DNA from: MAG-121220-bin8 sp964433845
GTDB lineage: Bacteria; Bacteroidota; Bacteroidia; Flavobacteriales; Flavobacteriaceae
Length of the DNA stretch: 64,000 nt
Direction of reading: 5' to 3'
NCBI GenBank assembly: GCA_964433845.1
Contig: CAYSTA010000001.1
Coordinates: 124,001 to 188,000 of the forward strand
The translations under genes and the position numbers were made by a program. Under the pieces are notes generated by a model. The model searched no databases, was not told where the DNA came from, and saw only the letters and a list, made by a program, of their open reading frames with translations. Positions 44,201-53,331 of this stretch are shown here, in pieces (the stretch's first letter is position 1; the number at the start of each line of letters is the position of its first letter).

Positions 44201-44938
44201 GCAGTTATAAGGGAAAAAGGAAGTAATTCAGAAAGAGAAATGGCTTATGCTATGAGTTTAGTAGGTTTTGAGGTAAAAGACATTCATATGACAGATTTGA
44301 TTTCAGGAAGAGAAAATTTAGAAAATATTCAATTTATTGTTGCTGTTGGTGGATTTTCTAACTCCGATGTATTGGGGTCTGCTAAGGGTTGGGCAGGCTC
44401 ATTTCTTTATAATAATAAAGCCAAAAATAGTTTAATGAATTTTTATAAAAGAAATGACACTCTTTCTTTAGGAGTGTGTAATGGTTGTCAACTATTTATA
44501 GAATTAGGACTTTTACATCCTGAACATAAGGAAAAACCAAAGATGGTCTATAATGATTCCAACAAATTTGAGTGTATCTTTACTTCAATTGAAGTTCAAA
44601 AAAACAATTCTGTAATGTTTGGAAATTTATCAGGCTCTAAGTTGGGTATTTGGTCAGCACATGGAGAAGGTAAATTTATCTTACCTTATAATGAAAGTAA
44701 ATATAAAATTATAGGCAAATATGGTTATAAAGACTATCCTGCAAATCCTAATGGATCAAATTACAATACTGCTATTATAAGTAATGAAGATGGTAGACAT
44801 ATTGCAATGATGCCACATCTAGAAAGATCTACATTTCCTTGGAATTGGCCTTATTACCCAAAAAGTAGAAATGATGAAATTACCCCTTGGGTTTTAGCAT
44901 TCCAAAATGCTAAAATTTGGTTAGAAAAAAATATATAA
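41288..44938 (+). CDS. purL: Phosphoribosylformylglycinamidine synthase, single-chain
   Basis: This is the fourth step of purine synthesis: FGAR plus glutamine and ATP gives FGAM. The 1216-residue chain is the large form that joins the PurS-like, two PurL and glutaminase domains. Landmarks are VNSEHCRHKIFNG, LKAETHNFPTTVEPFNGAAT, GAGGHLNCLSELV and, in the C-terminal glutaminase, LGVCNGCQLFIELG with the catalytic Cys. The glutaminase triad continues at PHLERST. The length is slightly below that of E. coli (1295). No neighbouring pur genes are in this operon. The ~108-bp leader has no riboswitch that I can recognise. Confidence 0.97.
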   Translation: MVLFFKDKNELIYSVDSVEGLDLKNISKLEWLFVATYLKDCKVVPKKYLGPKKTMISPWSTNAVEITQNMGVNGLKRIEVFELLKSNPKKFDPMLFEIYSQLDQEIFKNSIIPDPLIEIDDIASYNEKEGLALSEEEIIYLEFLSKKIKRKLTDSEVFGFSQVNSEHCRHKIFNGKFIIDGKEKDLSLFKLIKKTSKLNPNEIVSAYKDNVAFVEGPNVEQFAPKNPEIPSYFEKTNFKSVISLKAETHNFPTTVEPFNGAATGSGGEIRDRLAGGKGSLPLAGTAVYMTSYPRIDKKRSWVNNPRKWLYQTPLDILIKASNGASDFGNKFGQPLISGSVFTFEHNSDNLNLGYDKVIMLAGGIGFGKKDQSLKDTPNENDTIVVLGGDNYRIGMGGAAVSSTETGKYSSGIELNAVQRSNPEMQKRVANTIRAFVESEKNSIISIHDHGAGGHLNCLSELVEKTGGVIDLDCLPIGDNTLSFKEIIGNESQERMGLIISEKNYKNLKKIADREKAPCYKVGKVKNDKKFVIHSSSLKTSPINLSLSDFFGNSPQTIMKDSRIKTNFSELKFQSHNLKQYLTNVLSLESVACKDWLTNKVDRCVTGKVAKQQCTGSLQLPLNNCGVMALDYLGINGVATSIGHSPLVALIDPGAGSRNAIGKALTNIIWAPLEKGIKSVTLSANWMWPCNNYGEDARLYEAVEACSNFAIELGINIPTGKDSLSMKQKYKDKEVVSPGTVIISAAANCNDISKVVEPVFINNEDFIYYVDFSKMSSKLGGSAFAQTLGKIGSEASDVSDGTYFKKVFDVLQNFIKEGIITSGHDISSGGLITTLLEMCFPENKIGAEIDLSFSNEKDIIKLLFSENIGVVFQANTIIDKELNLQEITFHKLGKVNNSGVLKIIKDKESYDFNIDKYRDIWYKTSYLLDVNQSGKTKAKERFKNFKKQPLKFKFPINFNGKLNKITNNKIKAAVIREKGSNSEREMAYAMSLVGFEVKDIHMTDLISGRENLENIQFIVAVGGFSNSDVLGSAKGWAGSFLYNNKAKNSLMNFYKRNDTLSLGVCNGCQLFIELGLLHPEHKEKPKMVYNDSNKFECIFTSIEVQKNNSVMFGNLSGSKLGIWSAHGEGKFILPYNESKYKIIGKYGYKDYPANPNGSNYNTAIISNEDGRHIAMMPHLERSTFPWNWPYYPKSRNDEITPWVLAFQNAKIWLEKNI

Positions 44939-44951
44939 AATTTTTGTAAAT

Positions 44952-44971
44952 ATATTATGCGTGCATAGTAT
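44952..44971. promoter_or_regulatory. Palindromic operator before marR-fadNAE
   Basis: ATATTATGC (44952-44960), a GT spacer and GCATAGTAT (44963-44971) form an inverted repeat with 8 of 9 matching positions, 29 bases before the marR start. A TTTG at 44943-44946 and a TATTTTTT at 44969-44976 could be the promoter boxes, though the spacer of 22 is long, so the palindrome would lie between them. The size suits a MarR dimer and autorepression is the likely mode. Confidence 0.5.
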
Positions 44972-45000
44972 TTTTTTTTAAATTTGATTTAAATAATTAT

Positions 45001-45441
45001 ATGAGAAAAAAAACTGTTGATCAAGTGCTAAGATCTACTTGGCAGTCCATTGCTAAAATGTATAATGAGGAAGCATCTAAATATAATTCTTCAATGGCAG
45101 CTGGATTTGCTTTATTAAGTATAGATCCCAAAAAAGGAACACCTTCTACTTCACTAGGCCCTAAAATGGGCATGGAAGCAACTAGTTTATCAAGAACCCT
45201 CAAGTCTTTGGAAGAGAAAAAATTAATCAAAAGAGAACCTAATCCAAATGATGGAAGAAGTGTTCTTATTTATTTAACAGAAAGAGGTAAAATAAATAGA
45301 GACTTATCTAGAGTTGCTGTTTTGAAATTTAATCAAGCGATTAAAAATGAAATAGGAGATAAATCACTAGAAAATTTTCACAATACAATTGAAAAAATAA
45401 ATAAACTAATTAAGAATAAGGAAAAAATATTCAGTTTTTAA
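45001..45441 (+). CDS. MarR-family transcriptional regulator
   Basis: The 146-residue winged-helix regulator has the recognition region GPKMGMEATSLSRTLKSLEE, the KKLIKREPNPNDGRSVLIYL wing and C-terminal dimerisation helices. The DxRS element of the wing (NDGRS) is the MarR hallmark. It is the first gene of the operon with fadN, fadA and fadE (22 bp before fadN), so it most likely controls fatty-acid degradation and may sense acyl-CoA or a fatty acid. The ligand is not known. The palindrome at 44952-44971 is the probable binding site. Confidence 0.92.
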   Translation: MRKKTVDQVLRSTWQSIAKMYNEEASKYNSSMAAGFALLSIDPKKGTPSTSLGPKMGMEATSLSRTLKSLEEKKLIKREPNPNDGRSVLIYLTERGKINRDLSRVAVLKFNQAIKNEIGDKSLENFHNTIEKINKLIKNKEKIFSF

Positions 45442-45463
45442 TTTATACATAAAAGAAAAAACA

Positions 45464-47869
45464 ATGAACAGAAAAATTAATAGCGTTGCAGTAATTGGAT
45501 CTGGTGTAATGGGGTCAGGAATTGCATGTCATTTTGCAAATATTGGAATTAAAGTTCTTTTGCTAGATATTGCACCTAATAAATTAAATGAATCTGAAGA
45601 AAAACTTGGCCTATCTATAGAAGATAAAGCAGTAAAAAACAGAATTGTAAACGAAATGTTTCAAAGATGTATAAAATCTAAACCTGCTCCATTGTATCAT
45701 AAGAATTTTGCAAAAAGAATCACTTTAGGAAATCTTACTGATGACATTAACAAAATAAGTAAAGTTGATTGGATAATTGAAGTGGTTACAGAGAAGCTAA
45801 GTATTAAAAAAATTGTATTTGAACAGATCGAAAAATATAGAACCAAAGGAACTCTGGTAACTTCAAATACTTCTGGTATTCCAATTAAACAAATGAATGA
45901 GGGAAGATCTGAAGATTTTAAAAGTAATTTTGCAGTAACTCATTTCTTTAATCCACCACGTTATTTAAAATTATTTGAAATTATTCCTGGTCCTGATTGT
46001 AATCCTGAAATAATTGATTTCTTAAATGATTTTGGTGAAAGATACTTAGGTAAAGATTCTGTTATAGCTAAAGATACACCGGGATTTATTGGAAATAGAA
46101 TTGGAACATTTGGAATGGTAAATATTTTAAATAATGTAAAAAAATTAGATTTATCAATTGAAGAAATTGATAAATTAACGGGACCTATTATTGGTAGTCC
46201 AAAATCTGCAACTTTCAGAACAAGTGATATTGTTGGATTAGACACAACTGTTAATGTAGCTACGGGTATATACGAAAATTGTCCAAATGATGAGTTTAGG
46301 GATACTTTTAAACTACCTAAGTACATCTATAAAATGTTAGAAAATAATTGGTTAGGATCCAAAACAAATGGTGGTTTTTATAAGAGAATTAAAGATGAGA
46401 ATGGAAAATCTACTATTCTGTCCCTTGATCTTGAATCACTTGAATATTCACCAGTTAAAAAAGTATCATTTGAAACAATTAGTAATGCTAGAAAAATAAA
46501 TAACGTTATTGACAGGTTTTCAGTATTAATTGAAGGAAAAGACAAAGCAGGAGAGTTTTATAGATTTAATTTTGGAACCATGTTTTCCTATATACAAAAT
46601 AGAATTCCTGAAATTTCAAATGAATTATACAAAATTGATGATGCATTAAAAGCAGGCTTTGGATGGAAAAATGGTCCTTTTCAAATTTGGGATTCAATTG
46701 GTATAAAAAAAGGTGTTGAAATAATGAAGTCTTTAGGCTATAAACCTGCTGAATGGATTTCTGAAATGATAAAAAATAATGTTGATAATTTCTATAAAGT
46801 AGAAAATAGAAAAATTCATTATTACGATTTAAATACTAAATCTTTTATTATAAAACCAGGTCAAGATTCATTAATAATACTTAAAAACCTAAATAAAAGT
46901 TTTATTATATGGGAAAACTCCGATTCGGTAATAAAAGATCTTGGTGATGAAATTATCAACTTAGAATTTAGAACCAAAATGAATACTCTAGGCCAAGGAG
47001 TTCTTATGGGCATCAATAAAGCTGTAGATTTAGCGGAAAAGAATTACAAAGGAATTGTAATTGGAAATGAAGGTTCTCATTTTTCTGCAGGAGCTAATTT
47101 GGGTGCAATTTTCATGGCATCAGCTGAACAGGAATATGATGAGATAAATTTTGCTATTAAATTTTTTCAAGATAGTATGATGAAATTAAGATATTCCAGT
47201 ATACCTGTTATTGCAGCTCCTCATGGTCTAACTTTAGGTGGAGGCTGTGAGGTTACAATGCATTCTGATAAAGCAGTTGTTTATTGTGAAAGCTATATAG
47301 GTTTAGTGGAGGTCGGCGCTGGTTTAATTCCTGGAGGTGGTGGATGTAAAGAAATGGCCTTAAGAGCATCTAAAAAGTTTAGCAAAAATGATGTTGAACT
47401 TAATGTTCTTCAAGAATATTTTTTAAATATTGGTATGGCTAAAACTTCAACATCTGCTTATGAAGCAATAGATTTAGGTTACTTACAGCCAAATAATGAT
47501 ACAATTATAATGAATAAAAATCATCAAATTTCCATTGCAAAAAAACACGCAATTTTAATGTCTGACTATGGGTATTTACCCCCATGTAAAGAAAAAAATA
47601 TCAAAGTTTTGGGTAAACAAGCATTAGGAATGTTTATGGTTGGAAGTGATACAATGAAAGCAGGTGGATATATTTCGGATCATGACCAAAAAATTGCTAA
47701 TAAAATTGCCTATGTAATAAGTGGTGGAGATTTATCACAGTCTACTTTAGTTGATGAACAATATCTTCTTGACTTAGAAAGGGAGGCATTCCTTTCATTA
47801 TGTTCAGAACGAAAAACACTAGAAAGAATTCAATATATCTTAAAAACAGGAAAACCATTAAGAAATTAA
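45464..47869 (+). CDS. fadN: 3-hydroxyacyl-CoA dehydrogenase / enoyl-CoA hydratase (FadN type)
   Basis: This bifunctional beta-oxidation enzyme hydrates enoyl-CoA and oxidises 3-hydroxyacyl-CoA with NAD. The 801 residues have the dehydrogenase first (VAVIGSGVMGSGIACHFANI, nucleotide loop at 12-17; VTHFFNPPRYLKLFEIIPG; KDTPGFIGNRIG) and the crotonase part last (GNEGSHFSAGANLGAIFMAS, HGLTLGGGCEVTMHSDKAV). This order is the reverse of E. coli FadB and matches Bacillus FadN. It is followed by fadA (3 bp) and fadE (4 bp), the same order as the B. subtilis fadNAE operon. Confidence 0.93.
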   Translation: MNRKINSVAVIGSGVMGSGIACHFANIGIKVLLLDIAPNKLNESEEKLGLSIEDKAVKNRIVNEMFQRCIKSKPAPLYHKNFAKRITLGNLTDDINKISKVDWIIEVVTEKLSIKKIVFEQIEKYRTKGTLVTSNTSGIPIKQMNEGRSEDFKSNFAVTHFFNPPRYLKLFEIIPGPDCNPEIIDFLNDFGERYLGKDSVIAKDTPGFIGNRIGTFGMVNILNNVKKLDLSIEEIDKLTGPIIGSPKSATFRTSDIVGLDTTVNVATGIYENCPNDEFRDTFKLPKYIYKMLENNWLGSKTNGGFYKRIKDENGKSTILSLDLESLEYSPVKKVSFETISNARKINNVIDRFSVLIEGKDKAGEFYRFNFGTMFSYIQNRIPEISNELYKIDDALKAGFGWKNGPFQIWDSIGIKKGVEIMKSLGYKPAEWISEMIKNNVDNFYKVENRKIHYYDLNTKSFIIKPGQDSLIILKNLNKSFIIWENSDSVIKDLGDEIINLEFRTKMNTLGQGVLMGINKAVDLAEKNYKGIVIGNEGSHFSAGANLGAIFMASAEQEYDEINFAIKFFQDSMMKLRYSSIPVIAAPHGLTLGGGCEVTMHSDKAVVYCESYIGLVEVGAGLIPGGGGCKEMALRASKKFSKNDVELNVLQEYFLNIGMAKTSTSAYEAIDLGYLQPNNDTIIMNKNHQISIAKKHAILMSDYGYLPPCKEKNIKVLGKQALGMFMVGSDTMKAGGYISDHDQKIANKIAYVISGGDLSQSTLVDEQYLLDLEREAFLSLCSERKTLERIQYILKTGKPLRN

Positions 47870-47872
47870 ATC

Positions 47873-49057
47873 ATGAAAGAAGCATATATAGTTAAAGCAT
47901 ATCGAACTGCTGTTGGAAAAGCTCCAAAAGGATTGTTTAAATTTAAAAGACCTGATGAACTTGCTTCAGAGACCATAAATTATATGGTAAATCAAATTCC
48001 AGATCTAGATAAAAAAAGAATTGATGACGTAATTGTTGGTAATGCAACACCAGAAGCCGAGCAAGGTTTAAATATTGGAAGAGTTATTTCATTAATGGGA
48101 TTAAAAGTAGAAGATGTTCCTGGAGTAACAGTTAATAGATATTGTGCCTCTGGATTAGAAACTATAGCAATGGCTTCTGCCAAAATCAAATCTGGAATGG
48201 CAGAGTGCATAATAGCAGGTGGAGTAGAAAGCATGAGCTTTATACCTATGGGAGGATATAAACCAGTTCCAGATTATGCAATTGCTAAACAAGGAAAAGA
48301 AGATTATTACTGGGGAATGGGACTTACTGCTGAACAGGTAGCCCAACAGTTCAATATTAATAGAGATGATCAAGATGAATTTGCTTTAAACTCACACTTA
48401 AAGGCTATTGATGCTATTTCAAATGGAAAATTTAAATCGCAAATTGTTCCAATAAAAGTTGAAGAAACATACTTGGATATTAATGGAAAAAAATCTTTAA
48501 GAGATTATACAGTTGATACAGATGAAGGTCCAAGAAAAGATACCAATCTTAAAGTTCTAAATAAATTAAGACCTGTTTTTAGAATGAATGGTAGTGTTAC
48601 AGCGGGTAATTCATCTCAAATGAGTGATGGTGCAGCATTTGTTATTATAATGAGTGAAAAAATGATTAAAGAATTAAATATTGAACCTATTGCAAGGTTA
48701 GTCAATTATGCAGTTGCTGGTGTTCCACCAAAAATAATGGGAATTGGACCTGTTAAAGCTATACCTAAAGTTCTTAAACAAGCTGAAATGAAAATAGATG
48801 ATATTGATCTTATAGAATTAAATGAAGCTTTCGCATCTCAATCTTTAGCAGTTATTAGAGAATTAAAATTAAATAGTGAAATAATTAATGTTAATGGAGG
48901 AGCAATTGCACTTGGTCATCCATTAGGATGCTCTGGAGCAAAATTATCAGTACAACTTTTTGAGGAAATGAGATTTAAAAAATCAAAATATGGTATGGTA
49001 ACCATGTGTGTTGGAACTGGACAAGGAGCTGCAGGTATTTATGAATTTTTAAATTAA
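47873..49057 (+). CDS. fadA: Acetyl-CoA C-acyltransferase (3-ketoacyl-CoA thiolase)
   Basis: This thiolase cleaves 3-ketoacyl-CoA with CoA, releasing acetyl-CoA, the last step of each beta-oxidation turn. The 394 residues have the acyl-binding nucleophile Cys91 in VNRYCASGLETIA, the His motif GGAIALGHPLGCSGAK and the second Cys in MVTMCVGTGQGAAGIYEFLN. The family length is standard. It sits between fadN and fadE with almost no spacing. Confidence 0.96.
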   Translation: MKEAYIVKAYRTAVGKAPKGLFKFKRPDELASETINYMVNQIPDLDKKRIDDVIVGNATPEAEQGLNIGRVISLMGLKVEDVPGVTVNRYCASGLETIAMASAKIKSGMAECIIAGGVESMSFIPMGGYKPVPDYAIAKQGKEDYYWGMGLTAEQVAQQFNINRDDQDEFALNSHLKAIDAISNGKFKSQIVPIKVEETYLDINGKKSLRDYTVDTDEGPRKDTNLKVLNKLRPVFRMNGSVTAGNSSQMSDGAAFVIIMSEKMIKELNIEPIARLVNYAVAGVPPKIMGIGPVKAIPKVLKQAEMKIDDIDLIELNEAFASQSLAVIRELKLNSEIINVNGGAIALGHPLGCSGAKLSVQLFEEMRFKKSKYGMVTMCVGTGQGAAGIYEFLN

Positions 49058-49061
49058 AAAA

Positions 49062-50858
49062 ATGGAAGAATCAAATATAACAAGAGGAGGAGAATTTATT
49101 ATTAAAGAAACAAGTCCTGAAAACATTTTTACTCCTGAGGATTTTTCAGAAGAGCAAAAAATGATGAAGCAAGCTGTTATTGACTTTATTGATAAAGAAG
49201 TGTGGCCACATAAGTATAGATTTGAAAAGAAAGATTATAAACTAACAGAAGAAGTAATGCGAAAGGCTGGTGAGTTAGGATTTTTGGGTATTGCTGTGCC
49301 AGAAGAGTATGGTGGATTAGGAATGGGTTTTGTATCAACTATGCTAGTTTGTGAATATATCTCTGGCTGCACAGGATCATTATCTACTGCATTTGGAGCA
49401 CATACTGGAATTGGTACAATGCCAATTGTTTTATATGGAAATGAAGAACAAAAGAAAAAATATGTTCCAAAACTTGCTTCCGGAGAACATTTTGGCTCAT
49501 ACTGCCTAACAGAACCTACAGCAGGTTCAGATGCAAATAGTGGTAAGACAAAAGCTGTCCTTTCTGAAGATGGAACTCATTATTCAATTTCAGGACAAAA
49601 GATCTGGATTTCAAATGCTGGTTTTGCTAATATTTTTATAGTTTTTGCTAGAATTGAAGACGATAAAAACATTACTGGTTTTATTGTTCCTAACGAACCT
49701 GAAAATGGAATTTCTTTAGGTGAAGAAGAAAATAAGTTGGGTATTCATTCATCTTCAACTAGACAAGTATTTTTTGATAAAACAAAAGTGCCTATTGAAA
49801 ATATGTTGTCAGAAAGAGGAAATGGATTTAAAATTGCTTTGAATTCTTTAAATGTTGGTAGAATTAAACTTGCTGCAGCTTGTCTTGATGCACTAAAAAG
49901 AGTTACAACTCTTGGAGTTCAATATGCGAATGAAAGGGAACAGTTTAAAACTAAAATAATAGATTTTGAAGCAATTAGAGAAAAAGTTGCTCAAATGGCA
50001 ACAGATGGTTATGTTGGAGAATCTGCATGTTATAGAGCAGCAAAAGATATAGAGAACAGGATTAAAATTCGTCATGATAGTGGTAATTCTTTTCAGGAAG
50101 CTGAATTAAAAGGTGTAGAAGAATATGTTATTGAATGTTCAATATTAAAAGTAGCACTTTCTGAAGATTGTCAAAACGCAACAGATGAGGGAATTCAAAT
50201 ATTTGGAGGTATGGGATTTTCAGCTGAAACTCCAATGGAATCAGGATGGCGAGATGCTAGAATAGCTAGAATTTATGAAGGTACAAATGAAATAAATAGA
50301 ATGTTATGTGTTGGGATGCTAATAAAAAAAGCAATGAAAGGGCATATTGATTTCATCACACCAGCAACACAAGTAGGGGAAGAATTAACTGGAATTCCTT
50401 CTTTTGAAATTCCTGATCTTTCTGAGTTATTTTCTCAGGAGAAAATAATAATTAAAAATCTTAAAAAAGTATTTTTAATGTTAGCTGGAGCAGGCATTAA
50501 GAAATTTGGAGAAAAACTTGAAAAACATCAACAGATACTTTTAGCTGTATCAGATATAATGATTGAAATCTATTTGGCTGAATCTGCCATTTTGAGAACT
50601 GAAAAAAACTGCAATAGATATGGTAAAGAAACTCAAAAGGGGCAAATAGCAATGTCTCAATTATATTTATATCAAGCAGTAGATATAGTCCAGTCTAAAG
50701 GCAAGGAAGTAATTGTTTCATTTACTGAAGGTGATGAACAAAAGGGTTTACTAATGGGACTTAAAAGATTTACGAAATACTATGATTTTCCTAATGTCAT
50801 GGACTTAAGAAATAAAATTGCTGAAAAATTAAAGGAAGAAAACAAATATTGTTTTTAA
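49062..50858 (+). CDS. fadE: Acyl-CoA dehydrogenase
   Basis: The flavoenzyme introduces the trans-2 double bond into acyl-CoA, the first step of beta-oxidation, and passes electrons to electron-transfer flavoprotein. The 598 residues contain YCLTEPTAGSDANSGKTKA, GQKIWISNAGFANIFIVFAR, NVGRIKLAAACLDALKR, QIFGGMGFSAETPMESGWRD and ARIYEGTNEINRM, with the region of the catalytic Glu. A C-terminal extension of ~170 residues beyond the classical ~390-residue core is as in Bacillus FadE. It is the last gene of the operon. Confidence 0.95.
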   Translation: MEESNITRGGEFIIKETSPENIFTPEDFSEEQKMMKQAVIDFIDKEVWPHKYRFEKKDYKLTEEVMRKAGELGFLGIAVPEEYGGLGMGFVSTMLVCEYISGCTGSLSTAFGAHTGIGTMPIVLYGNEEQKKKYVPKLASGEHFGSYCLTEPTAGSDANSGKTKAVLSEDGTHYSISGQKIWISNAGFANIFIVFARIEDDKNITGFIVPNEPENGISLGEEENKLGIHSSSTRQVFFDKTKVPIENMLSERGNGFKIALNSLNVGRIKLAAACLDALKRVTTLGVQYANEREQFKTKIIDFEAIREKVAQMATDGYVGESACYRAAKDIENRIKIRHDSGNSFQEAELKGVEEYVIECSILKVALSEDCQNATDEGIQIFGGMGFSAETPMESGWRDARIARIYEGTNEINRMLCVGMLIKKAMKGHIDFITPATQVGEELTGIPSFEIPDLSELFSQEKIIIKNLKKVFLMLAGAGIKKFGEKLEKHQQILLAVSDIMIEIYLAESAILRTEKNCNRYGKETQKGQIAMSQLYLYQAVDIVQSKGKEVIVSFTEGDEQKGLLMGLKRFTKYYDFPNVMDLRNKIAEKLKEENKYCF

Positions 50859-50877
50859 TTTATTTATAAATTTAGGT

Positions 50878-52209
50878 ATGAAATATCTAATATTCATTCC
50901 TTTTTTTCTTTTTTACAATATTAACAAATCTCAAGATCATAAAGTAATTTATGATATTATTAGTGAAGTTTCATCTGAAAGAATAAAAAAAGATGTTAAA
51001 AAGTTAGCTTCATTTGGCACAAGACACACTTTAAGTGATACCTTATCTGAAAAAAGAGGTATTGGAGCGGCAAGAAGATGGATTAAATCTTCATTTAATG
51101 AAATTTCAAAAGAATGTGATAATTGTTTGGAAATAAGTTATCAAAAAAATTATTTTTTAAAAAATAAAAGAAGACTAATAAAAGATGTTTGGATAAATAA
51201 CGTTGTTGCTATTCAAAGAGGATCAAAATATCCAAACAGGTACATTATCATGAGTGGTGATATTGATAGTAGAGTATCTAACCCTAATGATTTTACTTCT
51301 GATTCACCCGGAGCAAATGATAATGCTTCTGGAATGGCAGGAGTTTTAGAAGCATGTAGGGTATTAAGCAAATATAAATTTGAAAACAGTATAGTTTATT
51401 TGGGACTATCAGGAGAAGAACAAGGACTTTATGGCGGAATGGGATTTGCAAAATATGTTAAGGAAAACAATTGGGAAATTATTGGTGTTTTAAATAATGA
51501 TATGATTGGAAATATTGAAGGTGTTGATGGAATAATAGATAATTACAGTTTTAGAATTTTTTCAGAGCCCACACCGGCTAATGAATCTGAAAAATCAAGA
51601 AAAAGAAGAAGATTTTATGGAGGAGAAGTGGATGGAAATTCAAGACAATTAGCAAGATATATTCATACGCAGGTTAAAAAGTTTATGCCAAAATTAAACC
51701 CTATGATGATATATAGACTTGATAGATTTGGAAGAGGAGGTCATCATAGACCATTTAATGACCTAGGTTATCCAGGTGTAAGAATAATGGAAGCTCATGA
51801 AAATTATAATAGACAACATCAAGACTTAAGAGCAGAAAAAGGAATCAAATATGGGGATGTGATTGATGGAGTAAATTTTAATTATGCAAAAAACATTACC
51901 GCTGTAAATGCAATTAATTTAGCCTCTTTAGGATGGAGTCCCCCACAACCTAAAAATGTTAAAATTGGCGGAATAGTAGAACCCTCCACTAAACTAAAAT
52001 GGGATAATTCTGAAGATAAAAATATTATAGGATACAAAATTTATTGGAGAAAGACTACTTCCCCATTTTGGGAAAATAGTAAACAAGTTGGAAAAGTAAA
52101 TAATTATATACTCAATGGAATTGTTATTGACAATTATTTATTTGGAGTTTCAAGTATAAGTAAAAAAGGCTATGAAAGTATTGTAGTATTCCCAAAAGAT
52201 ATTTTTTAA
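50878..52209 (+). CDS. Secreted M28-like peptidase with C-terminal FN3-type domain
   Basis: The 443-residue product has a signal sequence (KYLIFIPFFLFYNINKS), an M28 zinc aminopeptidase-like domain and a C-terminal beta domain (about 355-440, PPQPKNVKIGG, then GYKIYWRK) of fibronectin type III kind. The metal-site motifs are PGANDNASG (Asp148), SGEEQG (Glu180-181), NNDMIG (Asp208) and EAHENYN near the end. The first zinc ligand, His in most M28 enzymes (GAHxDS), is Asp128 here (MSGDIDSR). It may be an altered metal site or a specific subfamily. It is 20 bp after fadE but probably separate in function. Confidence 0.88.
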   Translation: MKYLIFIPFFLFYNINKSQDHKVIYDIISEVSSERIKKDVKKLASFGTRHTLSDTLSEKRGIGAARRWIKSSFNEISKECDNCLEISYQKNYFLKNKRRLIKDVWINNVVAIQRGSKYPNRYIIMSGDIDSRVSNPNDFTSDSPGANDNASGMAGVLEACRVLSKYKFENSIVYLGLSGEEQGLYGGMGFAKYVKENNWEIIGVLNNDMIGNIEGVDGIIDNYSFRIFSEPTPANESEKSRKRRRFYGGEVDGNSRQLARYIHTQVKKFMPKLNPMMIYRLDRFGRGGHHRPFNDLGYPGVRIMEAHENYNRQHQDLRAEKGIKYGDVIDGVNFNYAKNITAVNAINLASLGWSPPQPKNVKIGGIVEPSTKLKWDNSEDKNIIGYKIYWRKTTSPFWENSKQVGKVNNYILNGIVIDNYLFGVSSISKKGYESIVVFPKDIF

Positions 52210-52212
52210 ATT

Positions 52213-53325
52213 TTAGTTTTCAACTATTTTTGAAAAACTATTTTTATCAGTTTTCCCTTCGGTATTAAAAACTAGAACTTTAGAATCTTTGTTTAAACCT
52301 ATATGATCTTTTAATTTTTTTAATTTATTATCATTTAAGCATTTAATCAATCCTGCTAATCCAGCAGCACCAGACTCTCCAGAAATTATTTTTATATCCT
52401 CTAATAAAGGTTTATAAAACAGCTTCATCGCTGACATAACTTCAGTATCTGTTATTTTAATAACTCCATCACAACCTCTTTTAATTATTTCCCAAGCTGA
52501 CTTAGATGGAATTCCGCAATTTAGACCTGCCATAATTGTAGATAAATTTCCTTTAGGCGAAATTCTTTTGCCTTCATAAATAGATTGATAAACCCCACAA
52601 CATTCCACTGGTTCAACTAAAATAATTTTAGGTTTATTTTTGCCATATCTATTTAAATAATACCAAATACATGAAGCTGGCCAGGACCCAACACCACATT
52701 GTAGAATTACAATATCAAAATCTGGTTGATTTAATTTATTAATAGTTTCTTCCATTTCAATAAATTGAGTTAAATAACCTGACATAATGTATGCTGGAAT
52801 TAGTTCATAATTATCCCATGAAGCATCCTGAACCAATTCCCAATTCATCTTTAATGAAATTTCAGCAGCATATTTACAAGTATCTTCATAATTCATTTCT
52901 AATTGTTCTACTTTAGCTCCTAGGTCTGAAATAGACTTTATTCTTAGTTTAGATGTATGTTTTGGCACATAAACAACACATTCTTTTTTATATTTTTTTA
53001 CAGACCAAGCTAAACCTTTTCCGTGGTTACCATCAGTTGCTGTACAAAAGACAGAAGTATTTGGTTTATTTTTTAGTATTTGACTAACTGCATAAGATCC
53101 TCCCAAAACTTTAAAAGAATCTAATTCAAATCTATTTGACTCATCTTTAATATATAGGTTTGAAATTTTTAAAAAATTTGAAAGAGCAGGCAATTTATGT
53201 AAAGGAGATTTTTTGTAATTTTCTATAGTTCTATGATAAAAAATAGACTTACTCTTTTTTAAAATTTCATTAGTAATATTCCTTGGTAAAATATTAGATG
53301 GATAATTAATAATAAAATCTTTCAT
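52213..53325 (-). CDS. Diaminopropionate ammonia-lyase-like PLP enzyme
   Basis: This is a 370-residue fold-type II PLP enzyme. The PLP lysine is probably Lys72 in DSFKVLGGSYAV, and the segments ATDGNHGKGLAWSVKKY, VYVPKHTSKLRIKSI and VQDASWDNYELIPAYIMSGY match 2,3-diaminopropionate ammonia-lyase, which yields pyruvate and ammonia. Related serine/threonine deaminases are an alternative. It is 6 bp from the cysteine synthase-like gene on the same strand, so the two PLP enzymes are probably co-transcribed. It ends 3 bp from the M28 gene on the other strand. Confidence 0.85.
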   Translation of the reverse strand: MKDFIINYPSNILPRNITNEILKKSKSIFYHRTIENYKKSPLHKLPALSNFLKISNLYIKDESNRFELDSFKVLGGSYAVSQILKNKPNTSVFCTATDGNHGKGLAWSVKKYKKECVVYVPKHTSKLRIKSISDLGAKVEQLEMNYEDTCKYAAEISLKMNWELVQDASWDNYELIPAYIMSGYLTQFIEMEETINKLNQPDFDIVILQCGVGSWPASCIWYYLNRYGKNKPKIILVEPVECCGVYQSIYEGKRISPKGNLSTIMAGLNCGIPSKSAWEIIKRGCDGVIKITDTEVMSAMKLFYKPLLEDIKIISGESGAAGLAGLIKCLNDNKLKKLKDHIGLNKDSKVLVFNTEGKTDKNSFSKIVEN

Positions 53326-53331
53326 CTAATT

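Noticed and set aside
45961..46326. 121-residue minus-strand frame inside fadN
   Set aside because: Antisense shadow within a gene with clear catalytic motifs; no independent signals.
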